A DNA stretch of 64,000 bases from positions 2,034,338-2,098,337 of the forward strand of contig NZ_BMFJ01000001.1 in the NCBI RefSeq assembly GCF_014638275.1, in the 5' to 3' direction. Of this stretch, positions 8,743 to 18,296 are shown piece by piece (position 1 is the stretch's first letter; each line of letters starts with the position of its first letter). The position numbers were made by a program, and so were the translations under genes. Under the pieces are notes generated by a model. It was not told the origin of the DNA. It searched no databases and saw only the letters and a program-made list of their open reading frames with translations. The stretch comes from Primorskyibacter flagellatus. Lineage in GTDB: Bacteria > Pseudomonadota > Alphaproteobacteria > Rhodobacterales > Rhodobacteraceae.

Positions 8743-8783
8743 AACCGCGGCGCCTCTCCTCCTCCCTGGCGTCGCGGTTTTTT
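8743..8783 (+). ncRNA. CcsR-like stem-loop RNA, copy 6, with terminator
   Basis: CCTCCTCCC at 8758-8766. AACCGCGGCGCC (8743-8754) pairs with GGCGTCGCGGTT (8768-8779), one G-T opposition, and runs straight into six T residues (8778-8783). The last copy therefore doubles as a Rho-independent terminator for the whole DUF1127-RNA transcript. Confidence 0.8.
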
Positions 8784-8852
8784 CTGTTTCCGGGGCTGTC
8801 TCAGCGTCACAGGCAAAAAAGTTCTCATCTCCGCATTTCCGCCCCTCGATCC

Positions 8853-8871
8853 CTCTTGATTAATCCAAGAG
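8853..8871. promoter_or_regulatory. Palindrome upstream of VPLPA-CTERM gene
   Basis: CTCTTG (8853-8858) and CAAGAG (8866-8871) form an inverted repeat around the AT-rich centre ATTAATC, about 50 bp before the ATG at 8922. Possible operator; no regulator is adjacent. Confidence 0.3.
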
Positions 8872-8921
8872 TCAGGATATGGGTCGCGCACTGATTTCCA
8901 GTTTACCTTTCCGAGGTTATA

Positions 8922-9656
8922 ATGAACAAATTAATGCTCTGCGCAGCTCTGGCTGCGTTCTCTTTCCCTGTGTCCGCCCTTGCCGTTTCGGCCCCCAGTG
9001 ACTTTGTCGTCACCAGGAGCGAAAACGGCGTCTCCGCGACGGTGATCGACGCGAACCACACACCGTTCTGGTTCGAAGAAATCCCGACCGAAGACGGTGG
9101 CCGCTACGTGGTCCACAACAACACCACGAACCTGTCGCTGATCGGGTTCGGCGTGACCAACTTCTTCGGCCTGCCCTACATCGACAACCCGGAGAACCCG
9201 GACGACCGCTTTTCCTACGGCCTGCCGACCTACAGCGTCAGCCAGGGGGATAACGAACTCTGGACGGTCTCCATCCTCGACAGCTGGCTCTGGACCGATG
9301 ACTACCTCTACGACGGCGGCTATTACTACGACGGAAACACCCAGTCGGCTGCGCAGCTGTTCGGGCCCTTCGGCAATATCCTGACGGATGCAGAGCCGAT
9401 CGCCTATTACTTCCAGGTCAGCGACGCCGATCTGCTTTATCCGGGGCTCAGTGCCAGCGGCTTCGGCTTCATCGAAGCGGCGCCGCATTCCGTCTTCTTC
9501 GGCGTCGCGGGTGACGACGCGGGCAATACCTACGCCTTCATCGTCGGCGGCCCGGTCAGCTCCGTTCCGCTGCCGGCACCGCTGCTGCTGCTGCTCGCCG
9601 GGTTCGGCAGCCTTGCCGCGCTGCACCGCCGCCGCCTGCACCGGACCCTCCACTGA
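8922..9656 (+). CDS. Exported VPLPA-CTERM protein
   Basis: 244 aa exported protein of unknown function. It has an N-terminal signal peptide (about residues 1-22) and a C-terminal sorting tail: VPLPA (about 215-219), a hydrophobic helix (LLLLLAGFGSLAALH) and a basic RRRLHR end. This tripartite tail is known from PEP-CTERM/VPLPA-CTERM proteins handled by an exosortase-type enzyme. The body is rich in Asp, Tyr and Gly. It shares an NNTTNLxLxGFGxTN segment with the next gene, so the two are paralogues. A strong terminator follows. Confidence 0.85.
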   Translation: MNKLMLCAALAAFSFPVSALAVSAPSDFVVTRSENGVSATVIDANHTPFWFEEIPTEDGGRYVVHNNTTNLSLIGFGVTNFFGLPYIDNPENPDDRFSYGLPTYSVSQGDNELWTVSILDSWLWTDDYLYDGGYYYDGNTQSAAQLFGPFGNILTDAEPIAYYFQVSDADLLYPGLSASGFGFIEAAPHSVFFGVAGDDAGNTYAFIVGGPVSSVPLPAPLLLLLAGFGSLAALHRRRLHRTLH

Positions 9657-9674
9657 GGAACCGGTTTAATCGAA

Positions 9675-9706
9675 CCGCGGCGCCAGCCCTCTGGCGCCGC
9701 GGTATT
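9675..9706 (+). terminator. Rho-independent terminator
   Basis: 12-bp perfect GC stem (9675-9686 with 9691-9702) around loop CCCT, followed by TATTTTATT. It closes the first VPLPA-CTERM gene. Confidence 0.85.
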
Positions 9707-9799
9707 TTATTGCGCGGGCATGGGTTCACTATTTCTTGATATAACGGTCACTTTGGATAAACTCACGTCATACAGATACATTCCATTTACGAGGTGACC

Positions 9800-10537
9800 A
9801 TGAAGACCATTGCCCTTGCTGCGGCGTTTGCCGCATTTGCCCTTCCCTCCCTTGCCGACGTCGTCGCGATCCCGTCTTTCCAGACCTATGTCGACACGAC
9901 CAGCGGTGCAGACCTGATCGATCCGACCATGGATGCGTTCTATCTGGTAGAGTCCGAAATCCCCGGCGGCGGGGCCTACACGATCTACAACAACACCACG
10001 AACCTCTACCTGACGGGCTTCGGCGCAACGAACCCCTACTACGGGATTCTCAGCGTCGGAGAGGTCGCACTTTCCGAATCCGGCGGGACGCCCGAATTCT
10101 CCAACGGCGAATACGCCGGCTACTGGAGCCCGGTCCTGCTCGCCAGCTACAACTGGTCCGTCTCGCTCGACCCGAGCTATCCGGACGGCGAAATCTATGG
10201 CGGCGGCTACTACTATGTGACGCCGGAAATGACGTTCGGGGACTCCAGCAACGTGCTGACGCCCGACGAACCCTATGGTTATTACTATTACGCTGAAGAC
10301 GGCCGGTTCCTTGATCCCGGCGCTTCCGCCAGCCTGTTCTTCTTCATCGAAGCCATCCCTGCCTCGACCCTGTTCGGCGTCGCGACGGACAACAACGGCG
10401 GGACCTATTCCTTCTACGGCAGCCAGGCGATGACCGGTGCGCCGGCGGTTCCCCTGCCCGCGGCCAGCCTGCTGCTGGTCGGTGGCCTTGGCGGGATCGC
10501 GGCGCTGCGGCGGCGTCGGATGCGCAAACTGGTCTGA
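9800..10537 (+). CDS. Exported VPLPA-CTERM protein, paralogue of the preceding gene
   Basis: 245 aa from the ATG at 9800, which has GAGG 5 nt upstream; a GTG at 9794 overlaps that ribosome site and is less likely. Signal peptide at about 1-18, then a Tyr/Gly/Pro-rich body and a VPLPAASLLLVGGLGGIAAL tail ending in RRRRMRKLV. It shares YxIYNNTTNLYLTGFGATN-like residues with the gene at 8922, indicating tandem duplication. It has its own promoter gap and terminator. Function unknown. Confidence 0.85.
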   Translation: MKTIALAAAFAAFALPSLADVVAIPSFQTYVDTTSGADLIDPTMDAFYLVESEIPGGGAYTIYNNTTNLYLTGFGATNPYYGILSVGEVALSESGGTPEFSNGEYAGYWSPVLLASYNWSVSLDPSYPDGEIYGGGYYYVTPEMTFGDSSNVLTPDEPYGYYYYAEDGRFLDPGASASLFFFIEAIPASTLFGVATDNNGGTYSFYGSQAMTGAPAVPLPAASLLLVGGLGGIAALRRRRMRKLV

Positions 10538-10557
10538 ATGGCCGGACAGACAGGAAC

Positions 10558-10584
10558 GGCCGTCCTCCCGGGGGCGGCCTTTTT
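10558..10584 (+). terminator. Rho-independent terminator
   Basis: GGCCG (10558-10562) pairs with CGGCC (10575-10579) and is followed by five T residues. It lies between the convergent VPLPA-CTERM and uvrD genes. Confidence 0.75.
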
Positions 10585-10587
10585 CGT

Positions 10588-12957
10588 TCAGAAGGGCACG
10601 TCGTTGCTCGCCATCACGAACTTGGCGACGACCTTTTTGGACCCGGCCTTTTCAAAGTCGATATCCAGCTTGTCACCCTCGATCCCGGTCACTGCGCCGT
10701 AGCCGAACTTCTGGTGAAACACCCGGTCGCCGACGGTGTAGGCGCTGACCGCCTCAAGGTCGATCACCTGGCTGCGGGTCTCGCGCGGCTGGCTGACGGG
10801 GCGATTGCCCGCGCGCGCCTGCATCCTTTGCCAGCCCGGAGAGTTGTAGACGTTCGTCTGCGCAACCTTCTGATCTATCGTGGAAGTTATGCCTTCGAAC
10901 CCCGGCGCGGCTGCGCCGTAGCCACCGCCATACAGGCCCGGCGGGGTCAGCACCTCCACATGCTCCTGCGGCAGTTCGTCGATGAAGCGCGACGGCAGCT
11001 GCGACTGCCATTGCCCGAACACCCGCCGGTTGCCCGCGAAGGAGATCGTGCAGACTTCCTCCGCCCGGGTGATGCCGACATAGGCAAGCCTGCGTTCCTC
11101 CTCCAGCCCCTTCAGTCCGCTTTCGTCCATGGAGCGCTGCGAGGGGAACAGACCATCCTCCCAGCCCGGAAGGAAGACGACCGGAAACTCCAGACCCTTG
11201 GCGGCGTGCAGGGTCATGATTGACACTTTCGCACCGGCCTCGTCGGTTTCGTTATCCATGATAAGGCTGACGTGTTCGAGAAAGCCCTGGAGATTGTCAA
11301 AGTTCTCAAGTGCCTTCACCAGTTCCTTCAGGTTCTCCAGCCGGCCGGGCGCTTCGGGCGTCTTGTCATTCTGCCACATCGTCGTGTAGCCGCTCTCGTC
11401 CAGGATCATCTCGGCGAGTTCGATGTGAGAGACGTCGGCATGGCCCGTCATCCGGCTCCACCGGTCGAGGTTGTCGACCAGCGCGCGCAATTCGCCCGCG
11501 CCCTTGCCGGTGATGCCGCCCTCGGCCAGCAGGATGCGCGCACCTTCGATCAGCGGGACTCCGTTGCGGCGCGCAATGACCTGAATATCCTGCTGTTTCT
11601 TGTCACCAAGACCCCGTTTGGGAGTATTGACGATCCGTTCAAAGGCGAGGTCATCGGACGGCGACACGACCAGCCGGAAATAGGCCATGGCATCGCGGAT
11701 CTCCAGCCGCTCGTAGAAACGCGGTCCGCCGATCACGCGGTAAGGTAAACCGATGGTAAGGAACCGGTCCTCGAACGCCCGCATCTGATGCGAGGCCCGG
11801 ACGAGGATCGCCATGGAGTCCAGCGACTTGGGCGCCATTCCTCGCGTGCCCTTCTGGGTCGCCTCGATCTCCTCTCCGATCCAGCGGGCCTCTTCCTCGC
11901 CGTCCCAATGGCCGATCAGGCGGACCTTCTCGCCGCCCTCCGCCTCGGTCCACAGCTCCTTTCCAAGCCGCCCCTCGTTGCCGCGGATCACCCCGGCGGC
12001 GGCGGCAAGGATATGTTCGGTCGACCGGTAATTCTGCTCCAGCCGGACAACCTTGGCTCCGGGAAAATCCTTTTCAAACCGCAGGATGTTGCCCACTTCT
12101 GCACCCCGCCAGCCATAGATGGACTGGTCGTCGTCGCCGACGCAGCAGATGTTCTTGTGCGCCCCGGCCAGCAGCCGCAGCCAGAGATACTGGGCGACGT
12201 TGGTATCCTGGTATTCGTCGACGAGGATGTATCTGAACCAGCGCTGATACTGCTCCAGCACGTCCGGATGCGTCTGGAAGATCGTGACCACGTGCAGCAA
12301 CAGGTCGCCGAAATCGGTCGCGTTCAGCTCCAGCAGGCGGCGCTGATACTGGTCGTACAGTTCCGTCCCGCGGTTGTTGAAGGCCGAGGCCTCCGCGTTC
12401 GGCACGTTCGACGGCGTCCAGGCGCGGTTCTTCCAGTGGTCGATAATGCCTGCCAGCTGACGGGCGGGCCATCGCTTTTCGTCGATATCGTTGGCGGCGA
12501 TCACCTGTTTCAGCAGGCGAATCTGGTCGTCGGTGTCGAGGATGGTGAAGTTGGATTTCAACCCGACCAGTTCCGCATGACGGCGCAGCAGCTTGACACA
12601 GATCGCGTGGAACGTGCCCAGCCACGGCATGCCTTCGACCGGCGCACCAAGCATGCGGGAGACGCGGTTCTTCATCTCCTTCGCGGCCTTGTTGGTAAAT
12701 GTCACGGCGAGGATTTCGTTCGGCCGCGCGCGCCCGGTGTTGAGCAGGTGCACGATGCGCGCGGTCAGCGCCTTGGTCTTGCCCGTGCCGGCCCCAGCGA
12801 GCATCAGCACCGGGCCGTCCATCGCCTCCACCGCCTCGCGCTGCGCGGGGTTCAGGTCGTCGAGGTAGGGCGTGGCGCGGGCCGACATGCCCGCCGCCAT
12901 CGCACGGGCGGAGAGCGAGGCGCCCTCGAAGGCGTCGTGTTCGTCATGGCTGCTCAT
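10588..12957 (-). CDS. uvrD: ATP-dependent DNA helicase UvrD/PcrA (SF1)
   Basis: 3'-5' helicase of DNA repair and replication restart. From the ATG at 12957 it has 789 aa; an in-frame ATG at 13005 would add 16 residues with no better ribosome site. SF1A motifs are complete: LNPAQREAV (Q motif), AGAGTGKT (Walker A), VDEYQDTN (Walker B), VGDDDQSIYGWRGA (III), LEQNYRS (IV), MTLHAAKGLEFPVVF (V) and YVGITRA (VI). A C-terminal Tudor-like segment (VGDRVFHQKFGYGAV) matches UvrD/PcrA rather than Rep. Confidence 0.96.
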   Translation of the reverse strand: MSSHDEHDAFEGASLSARAMAAGMSARATPYLDDLNPAQREAVEAMDGPVLMLAGAGTGKTKALTARIVHLLNTGRARPNEILAVTFTNKAAKEMKNRVSRMLGAPVEGMPWLGTFHAICVKLLRRHAELVGLKSNFTILDTDDQIRLLKQVIAANDIDEKRWPARQLAGIIDHWKNRAWTPSNVPNAEASAFNNRGTELYDQYQRRLLELNATDFGDLLLHVVTIFQTHPDVLEQYQRWFRYILVDEYQDTNVAQYLWLRLLAGAHKNICCVGDDDQSIYGWRGAEVGNILRFEKDFPGAKVVRLEQNYRSTEHILAAAAGVIRGNEGRLGKELWTEAEGGEKVRLIGHWDGEEEARWIGEEIEATQKGTRGMAPKSLDSMAILVRASHQMRAFEDRFLTIGLPYRVIGGPRFYERLEIRDAMAYFRLVVSPSDDLAFERIVNTPKRGLGDKKQQDIQVIARRNGVPLIEGARILLAEGGITGKGAGELRALVDNLDRWSRMTGHADVSHIELAEMILDESGYTTMWQNDKTPEAPGRLENLKELVKALENFDNLQGFLEHVSLIMDNETDEAGAKVSIMTLHAAKGLEFPVVFLPGWEDGLFPSQRSMDESGLKGLEEERRLAYVGITRAEEVCTISFAGNRRVFGQWQSQLPSRFIDELPQEHVEVLTPPGLYGGGYGAAAPGFEGITSTIDQKVAQTNVYNSPGWQRMQARAGNRPVSQPRETRSQVIDLEAVSAYTVGDRVFHQKFGYGAVTGIEGDKLDIDFEKAGSKKVVAKFVMASNDVPF

Positions 12958-13112
12958 GCGCGCAAGGATAGCCTGTCCCGGACCGGAACGGAAGGGCATG
13001 TTCACGGCTTGTTCACACGAATCGGCTGATATGTCCGGGTTCAGGGCGGACTGCCGGGGCCCATACGGTTGCTCTTGCCAAGGCTCCGGCGGCAGGACAC
13101 TGTCGCCGCGAA

Positions 13113-14261
13113 ATGGAACTCGATCTCGACTACCCGACTCTCGCCGACCTCAAGGCACGCGCCAGACGCCGGTTGCCGCATTTCGCGTGGGAATACCTCG
13201 ACAGCGGCACGGGCGGCGACATGGCCATCCGTCGGTCGCGCGCCGCTCTGGATGACGTGGTGCTGGCCCCGGCGGTGCTGAAGGGGCGCACCGTGCCGGA
13301 CCTGGGGACGACGCTGCTCGGGCGCAGCTATACCCGCCCCTGGGGGGTCTCTCCGGTCGGCATGACCGGACTGTTCTGGCCGGGGGCAGAGATCACCCTG
13401 GCGCAGCACTGCGTCGCGCAGGGGCTGCCGTTCGGGCTGTCCACGGTTGCCGCTGCCTCTGTCGAGGATCTGGCGCCGCATGTGGGCGACCGGGGCTGGT
13501 TCCAGCTCTACCCGCCGGCGGAACCCGCGCATTGCGAAGACCTGCTGGCCCGCGCGAAGGCGGCGGGGTTCCACACGCTGATCCTCACGGTTGACGTGCC
13601 CGGCCCCTCGCGGCGGGAACGGCAGCGGCGCGGCGGGCTGCGCACGCCGCCGTCGATCACACCGCGGCTGATGTGGCATTCGATGCAGCGCCCGGCCTGG
13701 GCTCTGGCGGTGGCCAGGGCGGGCACGCCCACGGTGCGGGGCCTGGCGAAATACGCTTCCGCCCACGAGCCGGCCCGGCATGTCGGGCTGGCTCCGCATG
13801 CGGCGCCGGATGTCGATCTTTACCACAAACTCAGAGAGATGTGGGACGGCCCGATCATCGCCAAGGGGGTGCTCGTGCCGTCTGACGCGGTGATGCTGCG
13901 CGATCTCGGCTTTGACGCGGTGTGGGTGTCCAACCATGGCGGGCGGCAATTTGACGGGCCTCCGGGTTCCGCGACCGCCCTGCCGCTGGTGCGCGCCGCC
14001 GTCGGGCCCGACTACCCGGTGATCTACGACGGCGCGATCGAGTCGGGCCTCGACGTGCTGCGAGCCATCGCGCTTGGCGCGGACTTCGTGATGCTCGGCC
14101 GGCCCTGGCTCTGGGGCGTCGCGGCCTTCGGCAAGGCCGGGGTGGCGCATGTGACGCATATCCTGACCGAGGACGTGACATCCGGCATGGTCCAGATGGG
14201 CCTCACCCGCCCGGTCGAGGTCCGCGACCGCCTGTGGGACAAGGTCGCTGCAAAGGCCTGA
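13113..14261 (+). CDS. FMN-dependent alpha-hydroxy-acid dehydrogenase (LldD-like)
   Basis: 382 aa member of the L-lactate/mandelate/glycolate oxidase family, which oxidises 2-hydroxy acids to 2-oxo acids with FMN. The N-terminal YPTLADLKARARRRLP is followed by the conserved WEYLDSGTGGD motif. The active-site region SNHGGRQFDGPP (His near residue 273) and the FMN phosphate segment YDGAIESGLDVLRAIALGAD are intact. The substrate cannot be told from motifs alone. It is alone on this strand between uvrD and pyc. Confidence 0.88.
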   Translation: MELDLDYPTLADLKARARRRLPHFAWEYLDSGTGGDMAIRRSRAALDDVVLAPAVLKGRTVPDLGTTLLGRSYTRPWGVSPVGMTGLFWPGAEITLAQHCVAQGLPFGLSTVAAASVEDLAPHVGDRGWFQLYPPAEPAHCEDLLARAKAAGFHTLILTVDVPGPSRRERQRRGGLRTPPSITPRLMWHSMQRPAWALAVARAGTPTVRGLAKYASAHEPARHVGLAPHAAPDVDLYHKLREMWDGPIIAKGVLVPSDAVMLRDLGFDAVWVSNHGGRQFDGPPGSATALPLVRAAVGPDYPVIYDGAIESGLDVLRAIALGADFVMLGRPWLWGVAAFGKAGVAHVTHILTEDVTSGMVQMGLTRPVEVRDRLWDKVAAKA

Positions 14262-14265
14262 CCTC

Positions 14266-14321
14266 CTTCATCTTGCCCGAAATATCCCGGGGGAGGCGCG
14301 GCACGCGCCTGGGGCAGCGCC
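14266..14321. repeat. Intergenic palindromic repeat, family A
   Basis: Contains TTGCCCGAAATATCCCGGGG followed by a GGGGCAGCGCCCC palindrome. The same first element recurs at 43857-43883 and, inverted, at 42556-42582; the GGGCAGCGCCC palindrome also follows the 43857 copy. Confidence 0.7.
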
Positions 14322-14440
14322 CCGACTTTGCACGTTTCGCAATCCGCAGACCCGGCAGTTTGCACTTCGCAAATTCGCCCCTTGCGCTGCGACGCGGCAT
14401 GTCGTTTGCTATGCGGAATATGCCCTATGGAGACTATCCC

Positions 14441-17400
14441 ATGGCCGATTTTGAAAAGATCCTCATTGCAAACCGTGGCGAGATCGCGATCCGCATCATG
14501 CGCGCCGCAAACGAGATGGGGAAAAAGACCGTCGCCGTCTACGCGGAGGAGGACAAGCTCGGCCTCCACCGTTTCAAGGCGGACGAGGCCTACCGGATCG
14601 GCGAGGGGCTGGGCCCCGTGGCGGCCTATCTCTCCATCCCGGAAATCATCCGCGTGGCCAAGATGTCGGGCGCGGATGCGATCCACCCCGGCTATGGTCT
14701 GCTGTCGGAAAACCCCGATTTCGTGGATGCCTGCGACGCGGCGGGCATCACCTTCATCGGGCCGAAGGCCGCGACGATGCGTGCGCTTGGCGACAAGGCC
14801 TCCGCCCGCCGCGTGGCGGTGGAGGCCGGGGTGCCGGTGATCCCGGCGACCGAGGTGCTCGGCGACGATTTCGACGCCATCGCGCAGGAGGCCGGGGAGA
14901 TCGGCTATCCGCTGATGCTCAAGGCGTCCTGGGGCGGCGGCGGGCGCGGCATGCGCCCGATCAACGGCCCGAAGGAGTTGAAGGAAAAGGTGCTGGAGGG
15001 CCGGCGCGAGGCCGAGGCCGCCTTTGGCAACGGCGAGGGCTACCTCGAAAAGATGATCCTGCGCGCACGTCATGTTGAGGTGCAGATCCTCGGCGACAAG
15101 GCGGGCAACATCTACCACCTGTTCGAGCGGGACTGTTCCGTCCAGCGCCGCAACCAGAAGGTCGTCGAACGCGCGCCCGCCCCCTATCTGACCGACGCTC
15201 AGCGGGCGGAGATCTGCGAACTGGGCCGCAAGATCTGCGCCCATGTGAATTACGAATGCGCCGGCACCGTCGAATTCCTGATGGATATGGATACGGAGCA
15301 GTTCTACTTCATCGAGGTGAACCCCCGCGTGCAGGTCGAACACACCGTCACCGAAGAGGTGACCGGCATCGACATCGTGCAGGCCCAGATCCTGATTGCC
15401 GAGGGCAAGACGCTGGCGGAGGCGACCGGAAAGCCCTCCCAGGGCGACATCACCTTGCACGGCCACGCCTTGCAGACCCGGATCACGACCGAGGATCCGC
15501 AGAACAACTTCATCCCCGACTACGGGCGGCTGACGGCCTACCGGTCCGCCACCGGCATGGGGATCCGGCTCGACGGCGGCACGGCCTATGCGGGCGGCGT
15601 CATCACGCGCTACTACGACTCGCTTCTGGTCAAGGTCACGGCCTGGGCGCAGACGCCGGAAAAGGCGATCTCGCGGATGGACCGGGCGCTGCGCGAATTC
15701 CGTATCCGGGGCGTCAGCACGAACATCGCCTTTGTCGAGAACCTGCTCAAGCACCCGACGTTCCTGTCGAACCAGTACACCACCAAGTTCATCGACACGA
15801 CGCCCGAGCTCTTCGACTTCGCCCCGAGGCTCGACCGCGGCACCAAGGTTCTGACCTATATCGCGGACATCACCGTGAACGGCCATCCGGAAACCGCGGG
15901 CCGCGTGAAACCCGCCGAAGGGTACAAGACCCCCCTCGCCCCGCCGCCGCATGGCGATGCCACGGTCGGCACACGCACGCTGCTTGACAGCAAGGGGCCG
16001 AAGGGCGTGGTGGAGTGGCTTGAGAAACAGACCCGCGTTCTCATCACCGACACCACCATGCGCGACGGGCACCAGTCGCTTCTGGCCACCCGGATGCGGT
16101 CGATCGACATGATCCGCGCGGCGCCGGCCTATGCGGCGAACCTCTCGCCCCTGTTCTCGGTGGAATGCTGGGGCGGGGCGACCTTCGACGTGGCCTACCG
16201 GTTCCTGCAGGAATGCCCCTGGCAGCGGCTGCGCGACATCCGCAAGGCCATGCCGAACATCATGACCCAGATGCTGCTGCGCGGATCGAACGGTGTCGGA
16301 TATACCAACTATCCCGACAACGTGGTGCAGGAATTCGTCCGTCAGGCGGCGGAGACGGGCATCGACGTGTTCCGGGTCTTCGACTCGCTGAACTGGGTCG
16401 AAAACATGCGCGTGGCGATGGATGCCGTAGTTGAATCGGGGAAAATCTGTGAGGGCGCCGTTTGTTACACCGGCGACCTGCTGGACCCGGCGCGGGCCAA
16501 GTACGACCTGAAGTACTATGTCGCCATGGGGAAAGAGCTGAAGGCGGCGGGCGCGCATATCCTCGGGCTCAAGGACATGGCCGGGCTGCTGAAACCGGCC
16601 GGCGCGCGGATCCTCATCAAGGCGCTGAAGGAGGAGGTCGGTCTGCCCGTCCACTTCCACACCCACGACACGTCGGGCATCGGCGGGGCGACCATCCTGG
16701 CGGCGGTGGATGCGGGCGTCGATATCGTGGACTGCGCGCTCGACAGCTTCTCGGGCAACACCTCGCAGCCGACCATGGGCTCCATCGTCGAGGCGCTGAA
16801 GGGGTCCGAACGCGATCCGGGGCTGGATATTGCCGAGGTGCGGCGACTTTCGGACTATTTCGAAGCGGTGCGCGGCCAGTACGCGGCGTTTGAATCCGGC
16901 ATGCAGGCCCCTGCCTCCGAGGTCTACCTGCACGAAATGCCCGGCGGCCAGTTCACCAACCTCAAGGCGCAGGCCCGCTCCATGGGGCTGGAAGAACGCT
17001 GGCACGAGGTGGCCGAGACCTATGCCGAGGTCAACCAGATGTTCGGCGACATCGTGAAGGTCACGCCTTCCTCCAAGGTGGTCGGGGACATGGCGCTGAT
17101 GATGGTCTCGCAGGGCCTCACGCGGGCAGAGGTCGAGGATCCGGCGAAGGAGGTCTCCTTCCCCGATTCCGTCATCGACATGATGCGCGGCAACCTCGGC
17201 CAGCCGCCGGGCGGCTTCCCGGATGCCATCGTGAAGAAGGCCCTGAAGGGAGAGGCGCCGAACCTCGAACGCCCGGGCAAGCACCTGCCCCCCGTCGACC
17301 TTGAGGCGAAGCGGGCCGAGATCAGCGCAGCGCTCGACGGGGTCGACATCGACGACGAGGATCTCAACGGCTACCTGATGTATCCCAAGGTCTTTCAGGA

Positions 17401-17881
17401 TTACGGCGCGCGTCACGCGATCTACGGTCCCGTGCGCTGCCTTCCGACGCTGACCTTCTTCTACGGCATGCAGCCGGGGGAGGAGATCACGGCGGAAATC
17501 GACCCCGGCAAGACGCTGGAGATCCGGCTCGTCACCGTCGGCGACACGCAGGACGACGGCGAGGTCCGGGTGTTCTTCGAACTGAACGGCCAGCCCCGCG
17601 TGATCCGCGTGCCCGACCGCAAGGCAACCGGCGCGAAGGCCGCGCGCCCCAAGGCCGACCCGGCGAATGCGGGCCACGTCGCCGCGCCGATGCCCGGGGT
17701 TGTCGCCTCGCTCGCCGTGGCGGCTGGGGCGCAGGTGAAGGAGGGCGACCTGCTGCTCACCATCGAGGCCATGAAGATGGAGACCGGCCTGCACGCCGAC
17801 CGCGCCGGTGTGGTGAAGGCCGTGCATGTATCGGCGGGTGCGCAGATCGACGCGAAGGATCTGCTGATCGAGCTGGAATAG
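14441..17881 (+). CDS. pyc: Pyruvate carboxylase
   Basis: Biotin enzyme that carboxylates pyruvate to oxaloacetate, refilling the TCA cycle. 1146 aa from the ATG at 14441, which has GGAG 9 nt upstream; this is the usual single-chain length. Domains in order: biotin carboxylase (about 1-460; IANRGEIAIRI at the N-terminus and ATP-grasp GGGGRGM), carboxyltransferase (DTTMRDGHQSLLATRMR near 540, metal-binding HFHTHDTSG near 740), central tetramerisation region, and a C-terminal biotinyl domain with EAMKMETG, whose second Lys carries biotin. Confidence 0.97.
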   Translation: MADFEKILIANRGEIAIRIMRAANEMGKKTVAVYAEEDKLGLHRFKADEAYRIGEGLGPVAAYLSIPEIIRVAKMSGADAIHPGYGLLSENPDFVDACDAAGITFIGPKAATMRALGDKASARRVAVEAGVPVIPATEVLGDDFDAIAQEAGEIGYPLMLKASWGGGGRGMRPINGPKELKEKVLEGRREAEAAFGNGEGYLEKMILRARHVEVQILGDKAGNIYHLFERDCSVQRRNQKVVERAPAPYLTDAQRAEICELGRKICAHVNYECAGTVEFLMDMDTEQFYFIEVNPRVQVEHTVTEEVTGIDIVQAQILIAEGKTLAEATGKPSQGDITLHGHALQTRITTEDPQNNFIPDYGRLTAYRSATGMGIRLDGGTAYAGGVITRYYDSLLVKVTAWAQTPEKAISRMDRALREFRIRGVSTNIAFVENLLKHPTFLSNQYTTKFIDTTPELFDFAPRLDRGTKVLTYIADITVNGHPETAGRVKPAEGYKTPLAPPPHGDATVGTRTLLDSKGPKGVVEWLEKQTRVLITDTTMRDGHQSLLATRMRSIDMIRAAPAYAANLSPLFSVECWGGATFDVAYRFLQECPWQRLRDIRKAMPNIMTQMLLRGSNGVGYTNYPDNVVQEFVRQAAETGIDVFRVFDSLNWVENMRVAMDAVVESGKICEGAVCYTGDLLDPARAKYDLKYYVAMGKELKAAGAHILGLKDMAGLLKPAGARILIKALKEEVGLPVHFHTHDTSGIGGATILAAVDAGVDIVDCALDSFSGNTSQPTMGSIVEALKGSERDPGLDIAEVRRLSDYFEAVRGQYAAFESGMQAPASEVYLHEMPGGQFTNLKAQARSMGLEERWHEVAETYAEVNQMFGDIVKVTPSSKVVGDMALMMVSQGLTRAEVEDPAKEVSFPDSVIDMMRGNLGQPPGGFPDAIVKKALKGEAPNLERPGKHLPPVDLEAKRAEISAALDGVDIDDEDLNGYLMYPKVFQDYGARHAIYGPVRCLPTLTFFYGMQPGEEITAEIDPGKTLEIRLVTVGDTQDDGEVRVFFELNGQPRVIRVPDRKATGAKAARPKADPANAGHVAAPMPGVVASLAVAAGAQVKEGDLLLTIEAMKMETGLHADRAGVVKAVHVSAGAQIDAKDLLIELE

Positions 17882-18296
17882 GGACGGCAGCGGGGTGAAG
17901 GGCTGTGCCAGCCTCCTCCCACCGTCTTCCGCCAGCGGGCACCGACCCGGCGGGTTAGAGCCCGATCCATGCCCGCTCTGACGCGCTCCGTTTAGGCACA
18001 CCGCAGACCACGTCAGACCGGCTTCGGCCCGGCGGTTGCGCGACCTCCACAAGCCGGACGGCGCGGCATGGGCGATTTCCCCGTCACCATCCTACCCGCC
18101 ACCTCCGCTCCGCCAATCTGTGCCCCCAACTCCCCGTCACCATCCGGCTTGACCGGAGGATGACGGCTTTGACAGTCACTGCCCCGGATGGCCGAGACAC
18201 GCCCCACGCCACCCCGCGCAACGAAAAATCGCGCTTCCGCAAAATTCCCCCTTGCAGGCGGGCGGCGTTCTTTATAAATCCCCCCTACCCAAGGAA
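17882..18296. other. Intergenic region between pyc and tRNA-Gly
   Basis: 415 bp with no supported gene. CCCGTCACCATCC occurs twice in slightly varied form. The second copy (18138-18166) continues into a palindromic CGGCTTGACCGGAGGATGACGG-like element related to the large inverted repeat at 46045-46132. The tRNA promoter must lie at the right end. Confidence 0.5.
18138..18166. repeat. REP-like element, family D (single arm)
   Basis: Carries a short palindrome around CTTGACC with flanking GGATGACGG. It resembles one arm of the 29-bp inverted repeat at 46045-46132. Confidence 0.5.

Noticed and set aside
8491-8783. CRISPR-like array of regularly spaced repeats
   Set aside because: The shared part is a 14-16 nt loop within variable hairpins, spacing is uneven (40-75 bp), and no cas genes are near. 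A small-RNA array fits better.
14024-18052. 1342-codon open frame antisense to pyc
   Set aside because: Same reason: mirrors pyruvate carboxylase, has no recognisable domain and no sensible start.
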